From assembly GCA_902561765.1 (NCBI GenBank), contig CACEQR010000002.1, positions 102,501 through 155,099 of the forward strand: a stretch of DNA of 52,599 nucleotides. The letters are read 5' to 3'. The notes beneath the pieces were generated by a model. That model made no database searches and had not been told where the DNA came from. It saw only the letters and a list, made by a program, of their open reading frames with translations. A program made the position numbers and the translations under genes. Source of the stretch: an uncultured Pelagibacteraceae bacterium. GTDB taxonomy: Bacteria; Pseudomonadota; Alphaproteobacteria; Pelagibacterales; Pelagibacteraceae. Shown piece by piece: positions 28,894-37,799 of the stretch; position 1 is the first letter of the stretch; each line of letters starts with the position of its first letter.

Positions 28894-29669
28894 TGGCCCT
28901 AATAAAAAAATTTAGAATAAAAAGTTTTAAAGAAGAAGAAGCTATTTTAGAATTAAAAAAAATATCTATGTTTTATAATAAAAGACAGATTCTTAATAAT
29001 CTAGACCTAAAAATTAATCGACAAGAAGTTTTGGGTATGCTTGGACCAAACGGTGTTGGGAAGTCTACAATTTTCCATATTATTACTGGTTTAAAGGATC
29101 CAAGCTTTGGAAAAGTTTTGATAAACGGTACTGATTGTACAAATATCCCTATTTATGAGAGGGCGACAAGGTTTAAGATAGGATATGTACCTCAGTATGG
29201 TGGTTTTATACAAGATTTAAATTTGTTAGAAAATTTAAAACTTGTTGCTGAAATTCATATTAAAGAAAAAGATTTAAGAAAGTTAAAAATAGAAAAAATA
29301 ATTTCTCAATTCGAATTTGATCCAATTTTAAAAGTAAAAGCAAAACATTTATCCGGAGGACAAAAAAAGAAACTAGTAATTTCAATGGCACTAATTAATG
29401 ATCCAAATATTCTTCTTTTAGATGAACCTTTTGCGGCTTTAGATATTTTAACAATTAAAATGTTACAAGAAATTATCGTGAATTTACAGTCATTAGAAAA
29501 AATTACAGTAGTAGTTTGCGATCATCAGGCTAGGGATCTTTTAACTTGTGTTGATAGGGCGATAGTACTGTCGAATGGAAAAGTAATTGCGTCAGGTGGA
29601 CCAAATGAGATAATCAAAGATACCACTGCAAGATCAGCATATTTTGGTGATGAATTTAAAATAAATTAA
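28893..29669 (+). CDS. lptB: LPS export ABC transporter ATPase LptB
   Basis: A 258-residue ABC ATPase that powers LPS extraction from the inner membrane with LptF and LptG. Walker A is GPNGVGKST (51-59), the Q loop is YVPQYGG, the signature is LSGGQKKK, and Walker B is ILLLDEPFA. The LptB-like phrase VCDHQARDLLTCVDRAIVL is also present. An extra N-terminal stretch of about 15 basic residues precedes the domain. It overlaps lptC by one base; aroA follows after 7 bp. Confidence 0.93.
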   Translation: MALIKKFRIKSFKEEEAILELKKISMFYNKRQILNNLDLKINRQEVLGMLGPNGVGKSTIFHIITGLKDPSFGKVLINGTDCTNIPIYERATRFKIGYVPQYGGFIQDLNLLENLKLVAEIHIKEKDLRKLKIEKIISQFEFDPILKVKAKHLSGGQKKKLVISMALINDPNILLLDEPFAALDILTIKMLQEIIVNLQSLEKITVVVCDHQARDLLTCVDRAIVLSNGKVIASGGPNEIIKDTTARSAYFGDEFKIN

Positions 29670-29676
29670 TTCATTA

Positions 29677-31002
29677 ATGCCAGATCATATTTTAATAACA
29701 AATCAAATAAAAAGTTTTAATAAAAAAATAAATGTTAGTTCGGACAAAAGTATATCTATTAGATCAGTTCTATTAGCTTCACAAGCAGTTGGCATATCAA
29801 AAATTACAAATCTTTTAGAGTCTGAGGATGTTTTAAATACTCTAAAAACTATTAAAAAACTTGGCATAAAATATACAAAAATCGGTAAAACCTACAAAAT
29901 TGAAGGTTTTGGATTAAATGGTTTTAATATTAAAAAAAAAACTATTATAGATGCAGGAAATTCAGGAACATTAGCAAGGTTAATCCTTGGACTTTTAGTA
30001 AAAACAAAATTTCCAGTTAAATTAATTGGAGATAAAAGTTTATCAAAGAGAGATTTTTCAAGAGTTATAAAGCCTTTAAAGCTTTTAGGAGTAAACATAA
30101 AAAGCAAAAAAGATTTAATTCCAATTGAAATAACTGGAACAGATTTTTTAAGACCAATCACCTATTATGAAAAAATTGGAAGTGCCCAAGTGAAATCTTG
30201 TTTAATACTAGCCGCTTTAAATACACCAGGAAAAACTATAATCAATTCAAAAAAATCAAGGGATCATACAGAAATAATGCTAAAATATTTAAAGTATCCA
30301 ATAAAGGTTCAAAGAAAAAAAAGTTATGACAAAATATCAGTTCAAGGTCTTAATCAATTTAAATCATTTAATTATGATGTGCCAGGTGACATAAGTTCAG
30401 CAGCTTTTTTTATAGTTCTCACTCTTCTCTCAAATAAATCTAAAATAATCATAAAAAATATTAATGTAAATAAAAGTAGAACTGGAATTATAACTATTTT
30501 GAATAAAATGGGTGCCAATATAAAACTGAGAAATAGACAAATCTATAATGGAGAAAAAATTGCAAATATTCATGTGGAAAGTAAAAAAAAATTTAAAGCA
30601 ATAAATTGTTCTCCAAATCTTAATAGCTCTGCAATTGACGAATTTTTGATAATTTTTTTAGTTGCCACTAAAGCAAAGGGTATTTCTATTTTCAAAGAGC
30701 TTGGCGAGATGAATAAAAAAGAATCAAAGAGATTAAACTTGGCAATAAAATTTTTAAAAAAAATTGGAGTAAAAGTAGAAAGATTTAAAGATGATATAAA
30801 GATTTATGGTAATCCTAATTTAAAGTTATATAAAAATTATGAAATGAAAAATTTTTTAAAAGACCACAGAATTTTCTTCTTATCTTGTATTACAGCTCTC
30901 ACCTTAGGTGGAAAATGGAAAATTAATGATAAAGACTCTATAAATACATCTTTTCCAAATTTTTTGAAAATTTTAAAAAATATAGGAGCTAAAATTAATT
31001 AA
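29677..31002 (+). CDS. aroA: 3-phosphoshikimate 1-carboxyvinyltransferase (EPSP synthase)
   Basis: A 441-residue shikimate pathway enzyme that joins shikimate 3-phosphate and PEP. It has SDKSISIRSVLLA at the start, the PEP-loop DAGNSGTLARLILGLL, DKSLSKRDFSRVIKPL and GSAQVKSCLILAAL. These variants resemble the class II enzymes of Alphaproteobacteria more than Escherichia coli AroA. It lies between lptB and the cmk remnant, so the usual aroA-cmk-rpsA order is preserved. Confidence 0.95.
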   Translation: MPDHILITNQIKSFNKKINVSSDKSISIRSVLLASQAVGISKITNLLESEDVLNTLKTIKKLGIKYTKIGKTYKIEGFGLNGFNIKKKTIIDAGNSGTLARLILGLLVKTKFPVKLIGDKSLSKRDFSRVIKPLKLLGVNIKSKKDLIPIEITGTDFLRPITYYEKIGSAQVKSCLILAALNTPGKTIINSKKSRDHTEIMLKYLKYPIKVQRKKSYDKISVQGLNQFKSFNYDVPGDISSAAFFIVLTLLSNKSKIIIKNINVNKSRTGIITILNKMGANIKLRNRQIYNGEKIANIHVESKKKFKAINCSPNLNSSAIDEFLIIFLVATKAKGISIFKELGEMNKKESKRLNLAIKFLKKIGVKVERFKDDIKIYGNPNLKLYKNYEMKNFLKDHRIFFLSCITALTLGGKWKINDKDSINTSFPNFLKILKNIGAKIN

Positions 31003-31538
31003 AAAAAAAGAAATATTATAAGAGATGCAATAGTTTCAGCAGCAGCTGGAGTAGGCACACAAGCAGGATTAATAGCAAAACAATATAAATATAGCTAATC
31101 TTAAAGATAAGGAGTTTTTATCAAACGAAGTTGTAATTTCAGCATTAATAATTGCTAAAGAAAAAAAATTAGAGATATACTACATAAATTTCAGCAAAAA
31201 TGTGCGCACCAACCACCTAATAGATATAAAGGATCAATTCTGGACGGAAGAGATATAATCACAGTTTAAGTTAAAGATGCAATGTTTAAATTTTACATTA
31301 CTGCAAGTCTAAAAGTACGAGTTAATAAGAGATATGATGAATATAAGAAATTAAATAAAAAAATATCTTTCAAGGATGACTATAAAAGCCTCAAAATAAG
31401 GGATAAATCTGACAAAGAAAGAAAATATGGACCACTAAAAAAACAAAAGATTCTATCTTGATTAATACCACTAAATTAAGTAAGAAAGCGTGCTTTAAAA
31501 TGTTAAAAGCTATTATGGATAAAAAAATTAACAATTAA
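31003..31538 (+). pseudogene. cmk: Decayed cytidylate kinase gene (cmk)
   Basis: No intact reading frame is present, but fragments in shifting frames spell a CMP kinase. The P-loop area survives as SAAAGVGTQAGLIAKQY, where the essential Lys of GKGT is Val. It is followed by a stop and the loss of roughly 50 codons. A second fragment is DKEFLSNEVVISALIIAKE. Then comes a frameshift into RDILHKFQQK...GSILDGRDI, a TAA, and FYITASLKVRVNKRYDE...IRDKSDKERKYGPLKK. A one-base loss in an A7 run shifts the frame again before a tail that reaches the rpsA start. Position between aroA and rpsA is where cmk normally sits. Confidence 0.9.
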
Positions 31539-33280
31539 TGGAAATTTACAAAGACCTATCATCACCAGCAAGCCAAAAATTCGAAGAGTTACTTAACACT
31601 CAACTATCAAAAAACAAAATTGAAGAAGGTAAGATAATTGAGGGAAAAGTTACTAAAATTACTAATAAATATATTTTTCTTTTTATTCCTGGTTTAAAAA
31701 GTGAACCAGTTATTGATGTAAATGAGATAAAAACAATGGGTATGGTTGGTGAGGTTAAAGAAGGATCAACGATTTCTGTTTTGCTTGAAAAAATAGAAGA
31801 TAAAAATGGAGATGTTGTTGTTTCGGCACAAAAAGCCCAAAAAATAAAAGGGTGGAACAAATTAGTAAAATGTTATGAAAATAATGAATTAATAAATGGA
31901 AAGATTACACAAAAAACTAAAGGTGGAGTTATTGTTGAACACATAGAAACAGGTTCATTAATGTTTTGTCCAGGATCTCAGATATCTGATAAACCAGTAA
32001 AAAACATTGACCATTTAATTGGTGTTGAACAAAAGTTTGCTCTTATTAAACTCGATATGGTTAGAGGAAATAGCGTAGTATCGAGAAGACAAGTTGTTTC
32101 ATCTAATAAAAAAGAAGACAAAGCAAAAATAATCGAAAAATTCAAGGTTGGAGATATCATAAAAGATGCAGTTGTAAAAGGATACTCATCTTTCGGTTGT
32201 TTCTTTGAAGTAAATACTCCTGAAGGAAACCTAGACACACTTTGTCATCTTCAAGAAATAAGCTATAGCAGAGTCAATCATCCTGATGAAGTTTTTAATA
32301 TAGGTGAAAAACACGACTTAAAAGTTATATCAATTGATATGGAAAAGTTACAGGTCGGATGTTCTATAAAACAACTCTCACCTGATCCATTTGAACATAT
32401 ATCAAATTATCAGATTGGTAATAAATACAATGTTAAAGTTGTAAAGATTACAGATTATGGATGTTTTTGTGAGCTCGAAGCAGGTCTTAGTACATTACTC
32501 CATAGCAGTGAAATAAGTTGGACAAAAAAAAATATTTCTCCAAAAAAAATGTTTAATGTTGGTGATCAAATAGAATGTGTAATAACAGAAATTGATAAAG
32601 AGAAAAGAAGAGTGGCAATTTCACATAGGCTGACTCAAGAAAATCCTTATTCTAAACTTGAAAAAGAATATCCAGTTGGCTCTGAAATAGATGGAGTAGT
32701 CAATAACTCTAATGAGTATGCTATATACTTAAAGTTATCTGATTTTGATATTGATGGATTTTTACACTCTAATGATCTTTCATATACAGGTAAGCCAGAA
32801 GAAGAACTAAAAAAGTATAAAAAAGGTGAAAAATTAAAAGTAAAAATTCTAGAAATTAAAACATCTGATCAGAAAGTAAGAGTAGGATTGAAACAATTAC
32901 AAAAAGATCCTTTTGATTGGTTTAATGATAAGAAAATTAATGATGCAATTACAGTAAAAGTAATTTCTTCCGACAGCAAAGGTTTAATAGTAAAACCTGA
33001 AGGCTGTGATATGGAATTTTTAATCAAAAAATCTCAAATAGCTATGAGTTCTTCTGATGCAAGACCTTCACGTTTTGTCGGTGGTGAAAGAATAGATGCT
33101 GCAATATCAGACCTGAATATTGAAAAAAGAAAGGTCTCTCTAAGTATTAAGTTACTTGAAGAAATAATGAATGCTAAAGCTATAAAAGAGCATTCTAGTC
33201 CACTAAGTGGAAAAAATCTTCCTTTTTCGTCGCTTTCTGAGCAATTAGATGACAAAAAAAATAAAAAGGACACTGAATAA
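31538..33280 (+). CDS. rpsA: 30S ribosomal protein S1
   Basis: A 580-residue RNA-binding protein made of six S1 (OB-fold) repeats, which helps the 30S subunit bind and unfold mRNA. Typical repeat motifs are visible: DAVVKGYSSFGCFFEV, VVKITDYGCFCELEAGLSTLLHSSEISW and FLHSNDLSYTGKPEEELKKYKKGEKLKVKI, given here in part. The length is normal for Alphaproteobacteria. The start ATG overlaps the final codon of the cmk remnant. ihfB follows after one codon in the same frame. Confidence 0.97.
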   Translation: MEIYKDLSSPASQKFEELLNTQLSKNKIEEGKIIEGKVTKITNKYIFLFIPGLKSEPVIDVNEIKTMGMVGEVKEGSTISVLLEKIEDKNGDVVVSAQKAQKIKGWNKLVKCYENNELINGKITQKTKGGVIVEHIETGSLMFCPGSQISDKPVKNIDHLIGVEQKFALIKLDMVRGNSVVSRRQVVSSNKKEDKAKIIEKFKVGDIIKDAVVKGYSSFGCFFEVNTPEGNLDTLCHLQEISYSRVNHPDEVFNIGEKHDLKVISIDMEKLQVGCSIKQLSPDPFEHISNYQIGNKYNVKVVKITDYGCFCELEAGLSTLLHSSEISWTKKNISPKKMFNVGDQIECVITEIDKEKRRVAISHRLTQENPYSKLEKEYPVGSEIDGVVNNSNEYAIYLKLSDFDIDGFLHSNDLSYTGKPEEELKKYKKGEKLKVKILEIKTSDQKVRVGLKQLQKDPFDWFNDKKINDAITVKVISSDSKGLIVKPEGCDMEFLIKKSQIAMSSSDARPSRFVGGERIDAAISDLNIEKRKVSLSIKLLEEIMNAKAIKEHSSPLSGKNLPFSSLSEQLDDKKNKKDTE

Positions 33281-33283
33281 AAA

Positions 33284-33574
33284 TTGTCAGTAGTAAAATC
33301 AGATTTAATAAAACAATTATCTAAAAATTATCCTAATTTTTTAAAGAAAGATTTATTGAAGTTACTTGATATAACAATACATGAAATTCAAGATGCTTTA
33401 AAAAGAGGAGAAAGAGTGGAGTTAAGAGATGTATTTACATTAGAACCAAGAGTTCAAAAAGCAAGAGTATCGAGAAATCCTAGGACCAATGAGAAAATAA
33501 ATACTCCAGAAAAAAAATCAATATTATTTAAAATGTCAAAGGAATGGGCAAAAAAAATTAATGAAAAAGAATAA
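33284..33574 (+). CDS. ihfB: Integration host factor beta subunit (IHF/HU family)
   Basis: A 96-residue DNA-bending protein. The start is TTG at 33284, because the in-frame upstream codons are AAA and the rpsA stop. It reads SVVKSDLIKQLSKNYP and then the beta-arm with RNPRTNEKI, whose Pro intercalates in DNA. The conserved RGFGxF before the arm is altered to RDVFTL. Position after rpsA matches ihfB elsewhere. The 3' end overlaps pyrF by 14 bp. Confidence 0.88.
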   Translation: MSVVKSDLIKQLSKNYPNFLKKDLLKLLDITIHEIQDALKRGERVELRDVFTLEPRVQKARVSRNPRTNEKINTPEKKSILFKMSKEWAKKINEKE

Positions 33575-34232
33575 AATATTTATTGCCTGCGATAGTACAA
33601 ATATTAATAAAGTAAGAAAAATAATTAAAGAAACTCATAACTCAAAATTGAAAATTGGGTATAAATTTGGGTTGGAGTTTTTAAATTCTAAAAAAGGCAG
33701 AATTTTTGTTTCACAATTAAAAAATGTAACTACATTTGGAGATTATAAATTTGCAGATATTCCTAATACCTGCGCATCTGCAATCAAAGCTGTTGAAGAT
33801 TTAAAATTTAATTATTTAACAATACATATAAGTTCTGGACTAGAAGCACTTAAAGCAGCCAAAAAAGCTTCTGGTAAAACTAAATTGATTGGCGTTACAA
33901 TTCTTACGTCATTAGATGATAAAGCTATAAAAGAAATTGGATATAATAAGAAGGTTGAAAAAATTGTATATCAACAAGCTAAACTAGCCAGAAAGGCAAA
34001 ATTAGATGCAATAGTATGCAGTGCTAAAGAAGTTAAAATTGTTAAGAAAATCTTTAAAAAAGAAATAATAACACCAGGTATAAGATTTAATTCTAAAGCC
34101 AGTGATCAAAAAAGAATTTTGACGCCAAAACAAGCTTTTAATAATGGGAGTGATTGGTTAGTTATTGGTAGACCAATTACAGAAGGTAACATTCAAAATA
34201 ATATTCAAACTTTAATTGACCATTTAAATTAA
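33561..34232 (+). CDS. pyrF: Orotidine 5'-phosphate decarboxylase
   Basis: A 223-residue TIM-barrel enzyme for the last step of UMP synthesis. It contains IACDSTN near the start (the catalytic Asp site), FADIPNT in place of the classical DxKxxDIPNT core, and the C-terminal TPGIRFNSKASDQKR and LVIGRPIT phosphate-binding motifs. It is between ihfB and trpF and overlaps both. The catalytic D-K-D array should be compared with an alignment, since the first part (GDYKFADIPNT) retains K and D in place. Confidence 0.93.
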   Translation: MKKNKIFIACDSTNINKVRKIIKETHNSKLKIGYKFGLEFLNSKKGRIFVSQLKNVTTFGDYKFADIPNTCASAIKAVEDLKFNYLTIHISSGLEALKAAKKASGKTKLIGVTILTSLDDKAIKEIGYNKKVEKIVYQQAKLARKAKLDAIVCSAKEVKIVKKIFKKEIITPGIRFNSKASDQKRILTPKQAFNNGSDWLVIGRPITEGNIQNNIQTLIDHLN

Positions 34233-34855
34233 TGTTAAAGGGTATAAAAATTTGTGGGATCTCTGATCTTGAAACTTTAAGTTATATAATTGATCATCGT
34301 TATCCTCCAAATTTTATTGGTTTTATTTCTAATTACAAAAAAAGTAAAAGATACGTTACTTTTGAAAAATTAAGAATATTAACAAGCGTCGAAAAAAAAA
34401 ATATTAATTTTGTATCTGTATTAGTAAATCCAAATGATGAAATTTTGGAAGAAATGAAAGGTTTAAACTTCGATTATTATCAACTTTATGATGTAGAACC
34501 CAATAAAACAAAAATGATTAAAGAGAAATATGGGGTAAAAATTATAACTGCTTTAACAATTAAAAATAAAAAAGACGTAAATAAATATAAAAACTATCTT
34601 GGTATTACTGACATATTTCTTTTTGACGGTAAAGGTTATGAGAAATCTATTAGCTTCGACCATAAATTATTGAATTTTGTGCCTAATTCAATAAATAAAA
34701 TGATTGCTGGAGATATTAAAATAGATGATATTTCAAATTTTAATAATAAAAATATTTTTGTAGATCTAAGTGGCGCACTAGAAAATGAAGAAGGTAAAAA
34801 AGATATTAAGAAAATTAATGAATTATTGAATTTAGTAAAGAAAAATGAAACTTAA
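34232..34855 (+). CDS. trpF: Phosphoribosylanthranilate isomerase
   Basis: A 207-residue TIM-barrel enzyme of tryptophan synthesis. The N-terminal KICGISDLETL carries the catalytic Cys, and the C-terminal IDDISNF and DLSGALENEEGKKD match the Asp and phosphate-binding loops. It is somewhat diverged: the usual D(L/V)SSGVE reads DLSGALE. It overlaps pyrF by one base and trpB by 11 bp, forming a trpF-trpB-trpA group as in other Alphaproteobacteria. Confidence 0.9.
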   Translation: MLKGIKICGISDLETLSYIIDHRYPPNFIGFISNYKKSKRYVTFEKLRILTSVEKKNINFVSVLVNPNDEILEEMKGLNFDYYQLYDVEPNKTKMIKEKYGVKIITALTIKNKKDVNKYKNYLGITDIFLFDGKGYEKSISFDHKLLNFVPNSINKMIAGDIKIDDISNFNNKNIFVDLSGALENEEGKKDIKKINELLNLVKKNET

Positions 34856-36089
34856 AAAAAGAATTCCAGTAATAGATCAAGGAGACAAATTTGGTTTCTG
34901 GGGAGGCAAATTTGGAGGAAATTTTGTACCTGAAACTCTTAAAAAACCAATAGAAGATTTAGAAATACAATTTAATAAATTAAAGAAAGATAAAAATTTT
35001 TTAAAAGAAAGAGATAAATATTTTAAAAATTGGATAGGGACGCCTACAAGATTTATTAAATTAAATGAATTAACTAAACACGTTGGTGGTGCAGAGATTT
35101 GGTCAAAAGTCGTATCCGATGCAAATGGAGGGGCACATAAAATTTACAATGCTACAGTTCATTGTTTATTGGCAAGAAGATCGGGTAAAAAAGTAATAAT
35201 TGGTGATACAGGAGCTGGGTATGCTGGAAAAATGTTAAGTATGGCAGCAAAAAAATTTGGATTAAAATGCAAAATTTTTATGGGAGCAAAAGATATTGAG
35301 AGACAGCAACCAAATGTAAAAGCTATGAAAAAAAATGGTGCTGAAGTTGTTCCTGTGTATTCTGGGAGTAAAACTCTTGTAGATGCTGTATCAGAATGTA
35401 TGAGATACTGGGTAGCTAATTGTGATACTACAGCAATGTGTGTAGGTAGCACTGTAGGGCCTGCAGTTTTTGTTAGAATATGTGGATGGAGTACTAGCCA
35501 GATTTCTAGAGAACTTAAAACTCAATTAATTGATCATTTTGGAACTGTGCCAAAAAAGGTTAAATTATATAATTGTGTTGGAGGTGGTTCTTCAAGTTTT
35601 GGTTTTTGGAATGAATTTATGGATTATGATAAAAAACAAGTTGAGTTCATTGGTGTTGAAGCAGGAGGACCAGCGAAAAGTAAAAAACATGCAGCTCCTT
35701 TAACCTTTGGATCAAAAATAGGAATACTTCATGGAGCAGCTCAATATGTAAATCAAAATAGCGATGGACAAATTGAGGAAACTGAGTCTATTTCAGCAGG
35801 ACTAGACTATCCTGGGGTTTCTCCTCTTCATTGTTTTTTAAAAGATACTAAACGAGCAAGATATACTGCAGCAAGTGATGAAGAAGCTCTAAAAGCATAT
35901 AAAATAGTTACGAGGTTTGAAAATTTAAGACCATCTCTTGAACCAAGTCATGCTTTTGCAGTAGCAATAAAAGAAGCTAAAAAACTTAGCAAAGATACTG
36001 TTGTAATAATTAATAGTTGTGGTGATGCTTACAAAGATCGTGCAATTTTAGAAAAAAAACTTGGTAAAAAATATGTTAAATCCAATTAA
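34845..36089 (+). CDS. trpB: Tryptophan synthase beta subunit, divergent
   Basis: A 414-residue PLP enzyme joining indole and serine. The PLP lysine is K99 in GGAHKIYNAT, and the phosphate cup is CVGGGSSSFG. Several textbook positions differ. The catalytic Glu of ETGAGQHG (Salmonella E109) is Asp (D121 in GDTGAGYAG). The HPYP segment after GTAAGP is AVFV. The SGSATLKDA segment reads SGSKTLVDA, so the Lys that forms the salt bridge to TrpA (Salmonella K167) is Val. The gene order with trpF and trpA supports a real tryptophan synthase. An altered substrate preference is possible. Confidence 0.9.
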   Translation: MKLKKRIPVIDQGDKFGFWGGKFGGNFVPETLKKPIEDLEIQFNKLKKDKNFLKERDKYFKNWIGTPTRFIKLNELTKHVGGAEIWSKVVSDANGGAHKIYNATVHCLLARRSGKKVIIGDTGAGYAGKMLSMAAKKFGLKCKIFMGAKDIERQQPNVKAMKKNGAEVVPVYSGSKTLVDAVSECMRYWVANCDTTAMCVGSTVGPAVFVRICGWSTSQISRELKTQLIDHFGTVPKKVKLYNCVGGGSSSFGFWNEFMDYDKKQVEFIGVEAGGPAKSKKHAAPLTFGSKIGILHGAAQYVNQNSDGQIEETESISAGLDYPGVSPLHCFLKDTKRARYTAASDEEALKAYKIVTRFENLRPSLEPSHAFAVAIKEAKKLSKDTVVIINSCGDAYKDRAILEKKLGKKYVKSN

Positions 36090-36873
36090 TTTAGCATTTA
36101 AAAAAGCTAAAAGCCAACACAGGCCTGCATTACTTACTTACACAGTAGCTGGAGATAGTACGAAAAAACAATCACTGGAAATATTAAAATCAATATCTCA
36201 TCATGCGGATATTTTAGAAGTTGGAGTTCCTCATAATACTCCTGTAGCAGATGGTGGACAAATACAGACAAGTGCCTACAGAGCTATAAAAAATGGTATT
36301 AAGATGAATGATATATTCAAAATTATCAGAGATTATAAAAAAAGTAAAAACCCAAAACCAGTAATATTTATGGGTTACTATAATATGATTTATCAATATG
36401 GTGAAAATAATTTTTTAAAAAATTGTGAGAAATCTGGCGTCAATGGTTTAATAGTTGTTGATTTGCCTTGGCCAGAAAACAAAATTTTTTCAAAAAAATG
36501 CAAAAAAAAATCTATTAACTTTATTCAATTATTATCTCCTACAACATCTAATAAAAGATTAAAAAGTATTACCAAAGACTCTCACGATATGATTTATTAC
36601 ATAAGTATGTTGTCAACAACAGGAGGAAAGCTTAAAGTTTCGCCAAAAAAAATATTATCTAATTACAAAAAAATTAAAAAAATTAGTCCAAATAAAAATT
36701 GTGTAATTGGTTTCGGAATAACTGAAAAAACTATATCAAGTTTTAAAAGTACAGATGGGCTCGTTGTAGGAAGTCAAATTTGTAAAGAAATTACTAGATG
36801 TTTAAACAATAGACAAAATCCTGTCATAAATGTAAGTAAGATGGTTAGTAGATTAAGAAAAAAAATATCATGA
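36073..36873 (+). CDS. trpA: Tryptophan synthase alpha subunit, divergent
   Basis: A 266-residue TIM-barrel lyase releasing indole from indole-3-glycerol phosphate. The ATG at 36073 puts the two catalytic acids exactly at E49 and D60 as in Salmonella; an earlier ATG at 36061 would add four residues. Between them, PFSDP is PHNTP, so D56, the partner of the TrpB salt-bridge Lys, is Thr. Loop 6 reads SMLSTTGG where SRSGVTG is usual. Catalytic residues are thus kept while interface residues changed. It overlaps trpB by 17 bp and accD by 4 bp. Confidence 0.92.
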   Translation: MLNPINLAFKKAKSQHRPALLTYTVAGDSTKKQSLEILKSISHHADILEVGVPHNTPVADGGQIQTSAYRAIKNGIKMNDIFKIIRDYKKSKNPKPVIFMGYYNMIYQYGENNFLKNCEKSGVNGLIVVDLPWPENKIFSKKCKKKSINFIQLLSPTTSNKRLKSITKDSHDMIYYISMLSTTGGKLKVSPKKILSNYKKIKKISPNKNCVIGFGITEKTISSFKSTDGLVVGSQICKEITRCLNNRQNPVINVSKMVSRLRKKIS

Positions 36874-37799
36874 ATTGGATAACAAAAGCATTAAATTTTG
36901 GTGAAAAAATTAAGAAGGTGCTTCGTAAAAGACCTTCTAAAGAAGATATTGCCAATTCTGATTGGACAAGTTGCTGTAAGGGACCAATATTAAAGAAAGA
37001 TTTAGAGAATAATTTATGGGTTTGCAATCTTTGTGGAAAACATCATAGAATTAGTTGCAGACAAAGATTTGATATAGTATTTGGAAAAAATTCTTACCAA
37101 ATATTAGAGTCCCCAATACCTACAGAGGATCCTTTGAATTGGGTGGATACAAAATCTTATAAAGAAAGACTTAAAATAGCTAGAAATAAAACAAATCAAA
37201 ATTGTGCAGTTATGATTGCTAAGGGAAAAATTAATGGAATTGAGGTTACTGCAGGAGCTATAAATTTTGATTTTATAGGAGGATCTGTAGGTGCTGCAGA
37301 AGGAGAGGCAATAATATATGGAGTACAGCATGCAATTGACAATCAAACGCCTTATCTGTTCTTTCCTTGTGGTGGGGGCCAACGGATGTTTGAGTCGACC
37401 ATTGCTTTAGCTAATATGACTAGAACAACGCTTGCAATAAATGAACTTAAAAATAACAATTTACCTTACATCGTATGCTTTACTGATCCAACAGCAGGTG
37501 GAATTACAGCCTCTTTTGCAATGTTGGGAGATATACATTTTGCAGAACCAGGGTGCTTGATTGCTTTTGCTGGAAAAAGAGTTATCCAAGCAACTGTTAA
37601 GGAAGAATTAAGTTCTGATTTTCAAACAGCAGAATTTGTCGAGAAACACGGATTTGTTGATAGAGTTATACAAAGAAAAGATTTACAGGAAGAAATTGGT
37701 AAACTTCTATCAATATTACTTAGAAAAAATTCTGATATACATTTAGAAAATTTAAATGAAAATTCAGAGACTAATATCCAAACTAGAGAAGCATCATAA
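36870..37799 (+). CDS. accD: Acetyl-CoA carboxylase carboxyltransferase beta subunit
   Basis: A 309-residue partner of AccA. The N-terminal zinc ribbon normally has CxxC-x15-CxxC. Here the first pair is adjacent (WTSCCKGP) and the loop is two residues shorter, while the second pair CNLC is intact. In the crotonase-like core, the SGGARM motif is CGGGQRM, and DPTAGGITASFAMLGD and FAGKRVIQATV follow. Position after trpA and before folC is the conserved accD-folC context. The odd motifs may be typical of the lineage; zinc binding could be altered. Confidence 0.94.
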   Translation: MNWITKALNFGEKIKKVLRKRPSKEDIANSDWTSCCKGPILKKDLENNLWVCNLCGKHHRISCRQRFDIVFGKNSYQILESPIPTEDPLNWVDTKSYKERLKIARNKTNQNCAVMIAKGKINGIEVTAGAINFDFIGGSVGAAEGEAIIYGVQHAIDNQTPYLFFPCGGGQRMFESTIALANMTRTTLAINELKNNNLPYIVCFTDPTAGGITASFAMLGDIHFAEPGCLIAFAGKRVIQATVKEELSSDFQTAEFVEKHGFVDRVIQRKDLQEEIGKLLSILLRKNSDIHLENLNENSETNIQTREAS

